Source of the DNA: Gemmatimonadota bacterium
GTDB taxonomy: Bacteria > Gemmatimonadota > Gemmatimonadetes > Gemmatimonadales > Gemmatimonadaceae
Assembly (NCBI GenBank): GCA_016714015.1
Contig: JADJNZ010000008.1
Span: 124,001-188,000, forward strand
DNA: 64,000 nucleotides
Direction of reading: 5' to 3'
Every line of letters starts with the position of its first letter. Position 1 is the stretch's first letter. A program made the translations under genes and the position numbers. Positions 37,324 through 45,635 of this stretch are shown piece by piece. Under the pieces are notes generated by a model, which saw only the letters and a program-made list of their open reading frames with translations, ran no database searches and was not told the origin of the DNA.

Positions 37324-38803
37324 GGGCCAGCGACTGCTCGACGCGGTGGAACGCGCGGGGAACGCGCTCCCGCATCCGGCGACCCTCTTCGTGATCCTCT
37401 CCGGCGTGGTGCTCGCGCTCTCGGCGGCGCTGCATGCGGCCGGGGTAGCGGTCGCGCATCCGCTCACCGGGGAGACGGTCGCGGTGACGAACCTCGTCTC
37501 GGCGGAGGGACTCCGGCGGCTGGCGCTGAACGTGGTGCCGAACTTCATCGGCTTCGCGCCGCTGGGGCCGGTGCTCGTGAGCCTGATGGGATTGTCGGTG
37601 GCCGAGCGGAGCGGGCTGCTGGGGGCGGTGGTGCGCGCGATCGTCGGGGCGACGCCGCCGCGCGTGCTCACGCTGATGATCGTCTTCTGCGGCGCGATCT
37701 CGCACACGGTGGGAGATGTCGGGTACGTGCTGCTGATCCCGCTGGGGGCAGCGCTCTTCCACTCCATGGGACGGCATCCGCTGGGCGGGCTCGCCGCCGC
37801 GTTCTACGGCGTGTCGGGCGGGTTCGCGGCGAACATCCTCCTCTCGCCGACGGACGTGGTGCTCGCCGGACTCACGCAGGAGGCGGCACGGCTGCTCGAT
37901 CCCGCGGCGACGGTCTCGCCGCTGGCGAACTACTACTTCCTCGCGGCGTCCACGGTGTTCATCACCATCACCGGAACGCTGATGACCGAGCGCGTGGTGC
38001 TGCCGCGGCTCGGCGCGTATACGGGCGCCATGCGACCCGAGCCGACGGTGCCGCTGAGCGCGGTGGAGCGGCGCGCGCTCGCGTGGGCACTCGCGTCGAT
38101 GGCCGTGCTCGGGGCGCTCGTGCTCTGGGGACTGCTGCCGGCCGACGGCGTGCTGCGCGACCCGGCGAAGCCGGCCTTCGTGGACTCGGTGCTGGTGCGC
38201 GGTCTGGTCTTCTTCCTCTTCGTCGGCGGGCTCGTGCCTGGCGTGGTATACGGCAAGATCGCGGGGACCATCCGGCGCGACGCCGACGTCTACAAGGGGA
38301 TGCAGGAGAACCTCGAGCTGCTGGCGAGCTACCTCGTGGTGGTGTTCTTCATCGCGCAGTTCGTGGCGCTGTTCAATTGGAGCAACCTCGGCGTGGTGCT
38401 CGCGGTGCATGGCGCGACCGCGCTCAAGGCGATGGAGCTGGGGCCGGTGCCGCTGCTGCTCGCGCTGGTGCTGATCACCGCGGCGCTCGACCTGGTACTC
38501 GGCTCGGCGGCGGCCAAGTGGGCGATGCTCGGCCCGGTGCTCGTGCCGATGTTGATGCTGCTGGGGAGCGACCCCGCGCTGACGCAGGCGGCGTATCGCG
38601 TGGGGGACAGCATCACGAACATCGTGACGCCGCTGGCGAGCAACTTCCCGCTGGTGCTGCTGTTCGTGCAGCGCTACGAGCCCGAGGCGGGGATCGGGAC
38701 GGTGACGGCGACGATGCTGCCGTACTCGCTCGCGAACCTCGTGGTGTGGCCGCTGCTGCTGGTGGGGTGGATGCTGCTGGGCTGGCCGCTGGGGCCGGGC
38801 TGA
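37313..38803 (+). CDS. AbgT-family p-aminobenzoyl-glutamate transporter
   Basis: 496 residues with about 12-13 membrane segments and the AbgT pattern (NALPHPATLFVILSGVVL, NFIGFAPLGPVLVSLMGL, NFPLVLLFVQRY, and the C-terminal MLPYSLANLVVWPLLLVGW). AbgT proteins import p-aminobenzoyl-glutamate or export sulfonamides. Start ATG at 37313 overlaps the upstream hydrolase gene by 11 bases, so uptake and hydrolysis are likely linked. Confidence 0.88.
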   Translation: MRGKGQRLLDAVERAGNALPHPATLFVILSGVVLALSAALHAAGVAVAHPLTGETVAVTNLVSAEGLRRLALNVVPNFIGFAPLGPVLVSLMGLSVAERSGLLGAVVRAIVGATPPRVLTLMIVFCGAISHTVGDVGYVLLIPLGAALFHSMGRHPLGGLAAAFYGVSGGFAANILLSPTDVVLAGLTQEAARLLDPAATVSPLANYYFLAASTVFITITGTLMTERVVLPRLGAYTGAMRPEPTVPLSAVERRALAWALASMAVLGALVLWGLLPADGVLRDPAKPAFVDSVLVRGLVFFLFVGGLVPGVVYGKIAGTIRRDADVYKGMQENLELLASYLVVVFFIAQFVALFNWSNLGVVLAVHGATALKAMELGPVPLLLALVLITAALDLVLGSAAAKWAMLGPVLVPMLMLLGSDPALTQAAYRVGDSITNIVTPLASNFPLVLLFVQRYEPEAGIGTVTATMLPYSLANLVVWPLLLVGWMLLGWPLGPG

Positions 38804-38809
38804 CCGCGC

Positions 38810-38815
38810 TAGCTT
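38810..38815 (+). promoter_or_regulatory. Candidate -10 element (TAGCTT)
   Basis: TAGCTT ends 8 bases before the ATG of the CDF gene, matching the element before the nucleotidase gene. No -35 recognised. Confidence 0.35.
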
Positions 38816-38823
38816 TCGACGAG

Positions 38824-39723
38824 ATGCACACCACCGTCCCGGACCACACGCAAGGGGAACGCGCCGTCGCCTTCGGGCTCGTCGTGAACGCGGTGCTCGC
38901 GGTGGTGAAGCTGCTCGCGGGGATCATCGGCAACTCGTATGCGCTCGTCGCGGACGCGGTGGAGAGCACGGCGGACATCTTCGCGTCGGTGATCGTGTGG
39001 GCGGGGCTGCGGATCGCGTCGCGCGAGCCGGACGAGGCGTACCCGTACGGGTACGGGCGCGCCGAGTCGCTGGCCGGGGTGATCGTGGCGGTGATGCTGC
39101 TCGGGGCGGCGGTGGGGATCGCGGTGGAGTCGGTGCGCGAGATCCGGACGCCGCACCACTCGCCGGCGGCGTGGACGCTCGCGGTGCTGCTGGGCGTGAT
39201 GGTGGTGAAGTGGTATTCGTCGCGCCGGGTGCAGGCGGCGGGGCGGGCGATCGGGTCGACGGCGGTGCAGTCCGATGCGGCGCACCACCTGAGCGACGCG
39301 ATCACGTCGGGCGCGGCGTTCGTGGGGATCACGACGGCGCTGATCGGCGGGCCGGGGTGGGAACCGGCGGACGACTGGGCGGCGCTGCTGGCGAGCGGGG
39401 TGATCGCGTACAACGGCGTGAAGATGCTGCGGCCGGCGGTGGGGGAGCTGATGGACCGGCATCCGGGCGACGCGGTGGTGCAGGAGGCGCGGCGGATCGC
39501 GGCGACGGTGCCGGGCGTGGCGGCGATCGAGAAGACGGTGGTGCGGAAGACGGGGCTGCGGTACTACATCGAGATCCATGTGCAGGCGGACGGCGCGGTG
39601 ACGCTGGACCGGGCGCACGCGATCGGCGGGCATGTGAAGGCGAAGCTCAAGGCCGAGCTGCCCGGGACGACGGGGGTGGTGGTGCACATGGAGCCGTACG
39701 AGGGGGAGGGTGGTGGCGGCTGA
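38824..39723 (+). CDS. Cation diffusion facilitator metal exporter
   Basis: 299 residues: six TM helices (about 18-205) with the metal-site residues DAVESTADI in TM2 and HHLSDAITSG in TM5, then the cytoplasmic dimerisation domain (VRKTGLRYYIEIHVQADG, GHVKAKLKAELPG). It exports Zn2+, Fe2+, Mn2+ or similar by proton antiport. The last 391 bases are duplicated at 44730-45120. The C-terminus here is the low-complexity EGEGGGG, whereas the copy reads on to a different tail, so the original 3' end may have been altered by the insertion. Confidence 0.9.
   Translation: MHTTVPDHTQGERAVAFGLVVNAVLAVVKLLAGIIGNSYALVADAVESTADIFASVIVWAGLRIASREPDEAYPYGYGRAESLAGVIVAVMLLGAAVGIAVESVREIRTPHHSPAAWTLAVLLGVMVVKWYSSRRVQAAGRAIGSTAVQSDAAHHLSDAITSGAAFVGITTALIGGPGWEPADDWAALLASGVIAYNGVKMLRPAVGELMDRHPGDAVVQEARRIAATVPGVAAIEKTVVRKTGLRYYIEIHVQADGAVTLDRAHAIGGHVKAKLKAELPGTTGVVVHMEPYEGEGGGG
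39322..39712 (+). repeat. Direct repeat, left copy (CDF gene 3' segment)
   Basis: 391 bases repeated at 44730-45120 with no gaps and 5 substitutions, all in the first 150 bases; four are silent and one changes Thr to Ala. The period is 5,408 bases. Identity stops abruptly at both ends. Confidence 0.93.
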
Positions 39724-39952
39724 GAGCGGCGCGATCCGATTCTGCGAGACGTGCAGGTGTATGGACGCACGTCGATCGATACGGAGCGGAGGCGCAAATG
39801 GGATAGCGTGTGGACGCGAGAGGCATCAAAGCCGAACCTGCAGCGTGCGCCACTTCATCCACGCCTGAAGATTCGGGATGAGCCGTTTCGTGCCGTTTGC
39901 CGACTGGACATCGGCCGGAGCACAGCGGCTGGCGGGGATTCTCCCCGGCCGG

Positions 39953-39958
39953 TATGAT
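39953..39958 (+). promoter_or_regulatory. Candidate -10 element (TATGAT) of the propeller gene
   Basis: TATGAT ends 6 bases before the ATG at 39965; no good -35. It fits a leaderless transcript for the first gene of the accessory cassette. Confidence 0.45.
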
Positions 39959-39964
39959 GACCAC

Positions 39965-41095
39965 ATGCGTACCTACCTCGTTGTATTCATGGCCATGGCG
40001 ACAGCTGGCTGCGGTGGATCGTCCCGTGAGCCCGTATCCGGAACTTCCGACTCGTCGGGAGTGCGAATAGTCGTAGGTCCGAGAACGGACACACCTCTGC
40101 CGTGGACGATGACGACCGTTGCGACGCTTCGCGACGAGACCGGGCAACCTATGTCGTTCACTGCTGCGACCCAGCGACTCGTCGGTGCCGACTCGCTCGG
40201 TCGTGTCTTCGCGCTCTCATCCGATCCATCCGTGCTCGTGTTCGACTCGACTGGCCGTCTCTCACATCGACTCGGAAGACGTGGAAACGGGCCCAGCGAA
40301 CTCCAGCTCCCGGTCGGTCTCACAGTGCGGGCCGGAGTGGTAACGGTGCACGACCTGGTGCGGCGCGCCATGATACGCTGGAGCGTCTCGTTGACGCCAC
40401 TGCCAGACTCGGTCCTCACAGGCGATGCGGCTTCAGCGACCGCGATCGTTCCCGTGTTGGGGTATAGTCTGGTGGAGAGTGTCACTCCGGAGCCGGGTTT
40501 CATCGTTCAGCGACTGCAACGATCGGATGGCCGACAGCTTGCGCTCACCAAGACGGCGACGCGCGATGTCGTCTTCAGTTGCGTGACGCTTCGCGGACTC
40601 GGCCGCCTGTTCGATCCCATGCTGATCTGGAGCGCGAATGCATCCGTCACTGCATTCAGCCGCGAAGCAGGGTACGTGGTGGATGTCCAGGATTCGAGCG
40701 GAAACCGCTACAGCCTTCGACGACAGGCCGAGGCTTTGGCGCCGACCGTCTCCGATGTTGAGGATCTCTTCCCGGGCGGGATGAGAGTCTCGACGGGCGC
40801 TGGCCCGGACTGTGTCGTGACGGCGGCGGAACTCGTTGAGCGACAGGGAATCGCTGAGGCGATGCCGGCGATCGCCGACCTCTTCGTTCGATCGAATGGG
40901 GAGGTATGGGTGCAACGGAGTGGGGGCGCGTCTCCACGCATCGACGTCTTCGACGAGCGTGGTCTGTACCGGGGAACTCTCTCGCTGGACGGCCTTCCCG
41001 TCGCGGAACTCCCGGAGGGAGCGCTCCTTATTCCCGTGAAGTCGAGTCCTGACCAATCGGTCACACTGCGACGCGTCATGTTCGCGCGGAGGTAG
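39965..41095 (+). CDS. Lipoprotein with predicted 6-bladed beta-propeller
   Basis: 376 residues from the ATG at 39965. Signal MRTYLVVFMAMATAGC with lipidation at Cys16. The mature part has repeated propeller blades, most clearly DSLGRVFALSSDPSVLVFDSTGR and RLGRRGNGPSELQLPVGL, the latter close to the GxGPGEF blade motif of 6-bladed propellers. No enzyme motif. It is the first of six co-oriented genes in the segment bounded by the CDF repeats, and its base composition is visibly lower in G+C than the flanks. Function unknown. Confidence 0.75.
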   Translation: MRTYLVVFMAMATAGCGGSSREPVSGTSDSSGVRIVVGPRTDTPLPWTMTTVATLRDETGQPMSFTAATQRLVGADSLGRVFALSSDPSVLVFDSTGRLSHRLGRRGNGPSELQLPVGLTVRAGVVTVHDLVRRAMIRWSVSLTPLPDSVLTGDAASATAIVPVLGYSLVESVTPEPGFIVQRLQRSDGRQLALTKTATRDVVFSCVTLRGLGRLFDPMLIWSANASVTAFSREAGYVVDVQDSSGNRYSLRRQAEALAPTVSDVEDLFPGGMRVSTGAGPDCVVTAAELVERQGIAEAMPAIADLFVRSNGEVWVQRSGGASPRIDVFDERGLYRGTLSLDGLPVAELPEGALLIPVKSSPDQSVTLRRVMFARR

Positions 41096-41356
41096 TTTCG
41101 CTGCCGTGTCCCACCTCGCGATCGGACCGCGCTTGCGCGAGACGACTGAGGCGTGAGCGGGTGAAGGGGTCGCGGGGTCGTCAGTGCAGTCAGGATGAGA
41201 GAGAGGAATGTGCGCAGCCACGGATGTCGCATTCGCGTCTTGTGCCCGCCACGTACCAGGCCAAATATTGCCGCCCGAAGCGCGATGCTGCGTTCGAAGA
41301 GCGCGGCTCATGCTTCAGGCTTCGAGGCTTCCTCATCTCAAACGCAGGAGAGACGC

Positions 41357-41530
41357 ATGACGAGAGGCAAGGCGTTCGCGCTCGCGATTGCTGCGGTTGC
41401 GCTCACGGCGAAAGTCGCCACGGCCCAGCCGGGGTGTACCGCTCAGAACACGCTTTGGGATCCGGTGCAGAAGAAGTATGTCTGCTGTGGCGAGGGCTTC
41501 AGTTGCATCACGTGCCCTGCTGAGCAGTGA
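41357..41530 (+). CDS. Short secreted Cys-rich peptide
   Basis: 57 residues from the ATG at 41357, with an AGGAG ribosome site 6 bases upstream (41346-41350). A Sec signal (MTRGKAFALAIAAVALTAKV, cleavage after ATA) leaves about 34 residues with five cysteines: QPGC, VCC, FSC and ITC. It sits between two propeller lipoprotein genes and upstream of a thioredoxin-fold gene. The layout recalls the NVEALA peptides of Bacteroidota, though the peptide itself lacks that sequence. It may be a structural, signalling or toxic peptide with disulfides. Confidence 0.7.
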   Translation: MTRGKAFALAIAAVALTAKVATAQPGCTAQNTLWDPVQKKYVCCGEGFSCITCPAEQ

Positions 41531-41681
41531 CGTGCCTGGCTTGCCTGCGTCGGCGACTCAGCGATGCAGGCGGGCCGCGTCCGTCTCGAGCCGCGCTGTC
41601 GCGAACGCACTTCGCGTGTCCACGGGGCCTGCTCTTGTTCGCGTGACCGGTCGTTGCGGTGACATCGCTGCCGGTGCGCGT

Positions 41682-42788
41682 GTGAAGCGCGTGATTCGGC
41701 GTGCCTGCCTTGCAGCGGTGGTCGGTTTCGGCTTCGAGGGGTGTGGCGAGCCGTCGTTGGAGACGCAGGTGCGATCGGTTGAAGCCTACGAGTCACTTGA
41801 CGCCGCGGCTGTTGCACGCGTGTCGTTGGTGCGTGTGGGGGGCATCTCTCTGAGGGGCGATGCCGGAGGTGGGTTGCTCGATGTCAGTGACGTGTCACTC
41901 GGTCCGACGCGCGTCGCTGTAATTGACCGAATGTCCAACCGGGTGGCAGTCTTTGAGCGCGAGAGTGGAGAGTTACGCGGGTCCTTCGGTGGCCGACGAT
42001 CACTCGCGCCGAGTGGACTCAGTGATCCGGTGCGCGTGAACTGGCTCGAGGATGGATCACTGCTTGTGCTGGACATCACGCATCCGACTCGACTCAGGCG
42101 CTTTTCAGAGAGCGGCGACTTGCTCGGGCCATTCATGTATCAGCCACCACAGCCCGCCGTAGCGGCAGTCACGAGCGCCGATGTCGTCGTGCTCGGGTTG
42201 GTCGATCCGGAGAACGCAGATCGCCCAGGGCGGGTCGTTGCAGGAAGTGGGGCCGGACGCAGGTTCGCGTTGAATGCTTGCCCGAGAAACGCGATGCTGG
42301 ACCAGAGCCGGAGGACACGAGGAATGATTGCCTCGTTTGCACTCCTTGACGTTGCTGTGGTCGCTGACACCGTGTACTGCGCTGAGGGCATTAGTCCGCT
42401 GGTGGGCGTGTCGCTGCTTGATGGTACGGTGCTTCCCGACAGAAGGGTCGCGCCTCCTTGGTACCGGCCCCCGCGAGACCGCCGATTCAGCAACCGGGAG
42501 TCCGAGTTCATGCGCTTCCAGTCAGAGTGGACGTACCACGCGCGATTGTTCACCCTAAAGGCTGACCTCGTGTCAGTCTTTCTCGAGACTCCGGCGAATG
42601 ACACTTCGTCGACGTTTCGCCTCTTCGGCTGCCCGCGTGCACTTCGCGTTCAGGAGTGCTGGTCCACCGAAACTGCACTGCGTCCGCTAGGGGTGACGCG
42701 GGAGCAGGAGTTCATGCTCCTCGAGCGTGTTCCGAGTGCCAGGGAGCATGGCTCTATCGGCCTCTACATTCTGGAGCGAGCCAACTGA
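41682..42788 (+). CDS. Second propeller-type lipoprotein
   Basis: 368 residues from a GTG at 41682, chosen because it begins a lipoprotein signal (VKRVIRRACLAAVVGFGFEGC, lipidation near residue 21). Blade-like segments follow: RVAVIDRMSNRVAVFERESG, then DGSLLVLDITHPTRLRRFSE. Two Cys-containing stretches near the C-terminus (LFGCPRALRVQEC) are distinctive. Related in layout to the first propeller gene but divergent in sequence. The start is uncertain; other GTG codons lie up to 40 bases upstream. Confidence 0.65.
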   Translation: MKRVIRRACLAAVVGFGFEGCGEPSLETQVRSVEAYESLDAAAVARVSLVRVGGISLRGDAGGGLLDVSDVSLGPTRVAVIDRMSNRVAVFERESGELRGSFGGRRSLAPSGLSDPVRVNWLEDGSLLVLDITHPTRLRRFSESGDLLGPFMYQPPQPAVAAVTSADVVVLGLVDPENADRPGRVVAGSGAGRRFALNACPRNAMLDQSRRTRGMIASFALLDVAVVADTVYCAEGISPLVGVSLLDGTVLPDRRVAPPWYRPPRDRRFSNRESEFMRFQSEWTYHARLFTLKADLVSVFLETPANDTSSTFRLFGCPRALRVQECWSTETALRPLGVTREQEFMLLERVPSAREHGSIGLYILERAN

Positions 42789-42826
42789 GGTACTCGAGGC
42801 GCACGCTCTCACTGCATGGGTGGAGA

Positions 42827-43384
42827 GTGGGGTTCTGTATGCTCTCGGTGACGCTGAATGCTTGCGTCGATCGGGCACAGCGGGAGAAGGGTGTGCCTTC
42901 TCTCACGCAAGAACACGGAGTGCAAGTAGGGATGCGTCTCGACCTAAAGTCGGTGGTGTGTGCCGATGAAAGGGGACTCTCACCCACGCGTGAGTCTCCG
43001 GTGCTCCTGACCTTCGCGTCACCCGCCGACTGCGCGCTCTGTCAGTCGCACCTGAGCGCGCTGGATTCGTTGCAGAGGCTTGGGCGCATTCCGGTTGAAT
43101 CGCGAGTAATCTATGGTACTGCGACGCAGAGTGCTGATGTGGCGGCGTCCGCTCTCCAAGTTGCCACAAGCGCGACTCTTTGCCGCGATGTTGGCAACGA
43201 AATCTGGCGCACTGCGGAGGTTTCACGCACGCCATTCAGCGTGTTGCTCGATGGCGAGCGCGTACTCTATATGAACGACCGACTGCTAAGCAATCCGCAG
43301 GAAGTGGCCGCGCTCCTCGGGGAGCTATCTTCCATCAGCCGCGCGTCGGTAGCCGATACGATGCGGAGAGTTCCGCGGCCGTGA
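42827..43384 (+). CDS. Thioredoxin-fold lipoprotein
   Basis: About 185 residues; start GTG 42827 or ATG 42839, uncertain. The lipobox is LNAC near residue 11. A thioredoxin-like core follows: LLTFASPADCALCQSHL gives the CxxC active site (CALC) and SRTPFSVLLDGERVL supplies the cis-Pro loop. It resembles TlpA/redoxin reductases that work in the periplasm. It lies just after the propeller gene and its stop overlaps the next GTG. The natural substrate could be the Cys-rich peptide encoded 1.3 kb upstream. Confidence 0.68.
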   Translation: MGFCMLSVTLNACVDRAQREKGVPSLTQEHGVQVGMRLDLKSVVCADERGLSPTRESPVLLTFASPADCALCQSHLSALDSLQRLGRIPVESRVIYGTATQSADVAASALQVATSATLCRDVGNEIWRTAEVSRTPFSVLLDGERVLYMNDRLLSNPQEVAALLGELSSISRASVADTMRRVPRP

Positions 43385-44016
43385 CGGGCGCTGTGAATAT
43401 GCGCGGAGCAGCCACGGGGATGCGGCAGCCGGATTCGGGATTCCCGCTACCGGGCGATCGTTCGCAGATCCGTACCCTGCCTCGGACGCTGTCAGTGGCC
43501 ATCCCCACACCGACTTCGGACGTGGTGCTTGCGGTACTCAGTCGGCGATTCGGCGGGCAGCAGTCACATGTCGACGACTTTCTTCGGTGGCTCGCGGCAC
43601 CTCCGGCCGGGCCGCACGCCGTCATCTCCTTCGCTCGGACGCATGGGGTCGCGCGAAGGACCCTTGAGCGAGCGCTCGCTCGCGTCCAAGGCCCGACTGC
43701 GTGGACGTTGCTCTCCGCTACGCGCGCCGCCCTCGCGTTTGACCTGACGCGCAGCGGTTGCGCAGCCGCGGATCCTGCTTGGGATCTGCTGTTCCTCTCA
43801 AGAAGGACTGTCGCACGGTGGGTCCGCGTAGAACTTGGAGCGAACCTGTCCTCGTTGACGGAATCGATGCTACCGGATGAACTCGGTGACCTCATCGTGG
43901 GCTACCTGGACCGGGAATGCTCTCTCAGGCGCCCCCATTCCCCCCGCACTGTCGCCTGCGGGATGTCGGTGCAGCGCGCGGTCGGGAGAGGGAGGGTGTG
44001 TGCACCCGCAAGTTGA
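43381..44016 (+). CDS. AraC-like transcription regulator
   Basis: About 211 residues from a GTG at 43381 that overlaps the upstream stop (GTGA); an ATG at 43399 is the alternative. The centre holds two helix-turn-helix units in the AraC arrangement: VISFARTHGVARRTLERALA, then DLLFLSRRTVARWVRVELG. No ligand-binding domain is recognised. It probably regulates the cassette it closes. Confidence 0.6.
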   Translation: MTGAVNMRGAATGMRQPDSGFPLPGDRSQIRTLPRTLSVAIPTPTSDVVLAVLSRRFGGQQSHVDDFLRWLAAPPAGPHAVISFARTHGVARRTLERALARVQGPTAWTLLSATRAALAFDLTRSGCAAADPAWDLLFLSRRTVARWVRVELGANLSSLTESMLPDELGDLIVGYLDRECSLRRPHSPRTVACGMSVQRAVGRGRVCAPAS

Positions 44017-44045
44017 AGCCTGCTGCATCGCCAGAGGAGTCTAGT

Positions 44046-44486
44046 ATGCTCCGTCGCCTGATTATTGTCACACTGCTATGTGCCTCGCTGTCGGGCTGCC
44101 GACGTCCGAGCGCCGACGTGCGGCCGGTTCCGAGCTACGTCGGTCTCGAGATGCGGTTCGTGGAAGCTCGATGCTTCACGGAAGCCGCGGTCGGTGAGAT
44201 AGTGGAGGTACGAATCAGTCGTGGAGGTAGCCTCCTATCCCCGCCCGCAGACTCCGGTGCCCTCGTACGGCTCGTGGTGCGTGAGGCAAGCGTCGGAGAC
44301 CGTGCCGACCCGACGAGTCGTCCGCACGTGCGGCTGGTTCCGGTGGCGTACGCGGCTGGGGGCACCGAGCACTCCCTCGACGCACCATCGCCGGCGTTCG
44401 AGCCACGGATTCACAACCCGCCCGGCACTACTCACCTGCAGATATGTGTCGCACGCGGAGGGCAGTTGGTCTTCCTGGCAAGATAG
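44046..44486 (+). CDS. Small lipoprotein, unknown
   Basis: 146 residues, ATG at 44046 with a strong ribosome site (AGAGGAG, 6 bases upstream). Signal MLRRLIIVTLLCASLSGC. Mature part beta-rich with three further cysteines' worth of spacing (ARCFTEA, LQICVARGG). No family recognised. It is the last gene before the 9-bp tandem array, so it marks the right end of the cassette. Confidence 0.65.
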   Translation: MLRRLIIVTLLCASLSGCRRPSADVRPVPSYVGLEMRFVEARCFTEAAVGEIVEVRISRGGSLLSPPADSGALVRLVVREASVGDRADPTSRPHVRLVPVAYAAGGTEHSLDAPSPAFEPRIHNPPGTTHLQICVARGGQLVFLAR

Positions 44487-44542
44487 CGTCCGTCTCGGCC
44501 CTGCGGTTCAGGCGCGTTCAATCCTGCGACTGCGGACGTAGG

Positions 44543-44668
44543 GCCGAGCGTGCCGAGCGTGCCGAGCGTGCCGAGCGTGCCGAGCGTGCCGAGCGTGCCG
44601 AGCGTGCCGAGCGTGCCGAGCGTGCTGAGCGTGCTGAGCGTGCTGAGCGTGCTGAGCGTGCTGAGCGT
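44543..44668 (+). repeat. 9-bp tandem array, 14 units
   Basis: Fourteen perfect 9-base units: nine GCCGAGCGT followed by five GCTGAGCGT. The unit is a multiple of three, so several frames stay open (Ala-Glu-Arg on plus, Thr-Leu-Gly/Ser on minus), but no ribosome site or start supports translation. It lies just left of the second CDF copy. Confidence 0.95.
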
Positions 44669-44729
44669 GCGTGTGCCGTGCGGGCTCGCCACCAGCCTGA
44701 TGCCTGATCCGGCGCCGGCGGCGGCCTAG

Positions 44730-45161
44730 GTGGGGATCGCGACGGCACTGATCGGCGGGCCGGGGTGGGAACCGGCGGACGACTGGGCGGCGCTGCTGGC
44801 GAGCGGGGTGATCGCGTACAACGGCGTGAAGATGCTGCGGCCGGCGGTGGGGGAGTTGATGGACCGTCATCCCGGCGACGCGGTGGTGCAGGAGGCGCGG
44901 CGGATCGCGGCGACGGTGCCGGGCGTGGCGGCGATCGAGAAGACGGTGGTGCGGAAGACGGGGCTGCGGTACTACATCGAGATCCATGTGCAGGCGGACG
45001 GCGCGGTGACGCTGGACCGGGCGCACGCGATCGGCGGGCATGTGAAGGCGAAGCTCAAGGCCGAGCTGCCCGGGACGACGGGGGTGGTGGTGCACATGGA
45101 GCCGTACGAGGGGGAGGGTGAGGGGCCGACGGCGAACGAGCGCAGGGATCCGGGCGGCTGA
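44730..45161 (+). pseudogene. CDF exporter 3' fragment
   Basis: A copy of the last 130 residues of the CDF exporter (GIATALIGGPGWEPADDW onward) with no 5' part and no start codon. After the shared 391 bases it continues in frame for a different tail (PTANERRDPGG) and ends at 45161. Its cytoplasmic domain is otherwise intact. It marks the right boundary of the 5.4-kb duplication-bounded insert. Confidence 0.88.
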
Positions 45162-45621
45162 CCTGCTCGAAGTCGCCGTGAATTCCGTGGAAGATTCGAT
45201 GGAATTCCCTGAAGATCGAATGGACGTCGATGAAGACGACGTGGACATCGTGGAAGGCGATGTGGAACTGCTGCAACGCGATGTGGACGGGCCGGAAGGC
45301 GATGTGGACGGGCCGGAAGGCGATGTGGACGGGCCGGAAGGCGATGTGGACGTCCAGGAAGGCGACGTGGACGTCCGGGAAGGCGACGTGGACGTCCGGG
45401 AAGGCGACGTGGACGTCCGGGAAGGCGACGTGGACGTCCGGGAAGGCGACGTGGACGTCCGGGAAGGCGACGTGGACGTCCGGGAAGGCGATGTGGACGT
45501 CCTGGAAGGCGACGTGGACGTGCTGGAAGGCGATGTGGACGTCCTGGAAGGCGATGTGGACGTCCTGGAAGGCGATGTGGACGTGCCGGAAGGCGATGTG
45601 GACGTGCCGGCGGAAGCGCGA
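45160..45621 (+). repeat. 21-bp tandem array (minisatellite), about 22 units
   Basis: Twenty-one 21-base units run from 45160 to 45600 plus a final diverged unit. The first five are degenerate; the rest are near-identical (GACGTGGACGTCCGGGAAGG and variants). In the plus frame it encodes acidic heptads of type GDVDVxE. The array starts at the CDF fragment's stop codon. Removing the IS and one target copy leaves this frame open to 47085, so a repeat protein may once have been encoded here. Confidence 0.93.
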
Positions 45622-45635
45622 GCAACGTGGGTCGA

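Noticed and set aside
44432..44748. Coding frames through the 9-bp array (Thr-Leu-Gly or Ala-Glu-Arg repeats)
   Set aside because: A unit that is a multiple of three keeps all frames open; no start site or domain supports a protein.
45160..45621. CRISPR array
   Set aside because: The 21-bp units abut directly with no unique spacers and no cas genes are present; it is a tandem repeat.
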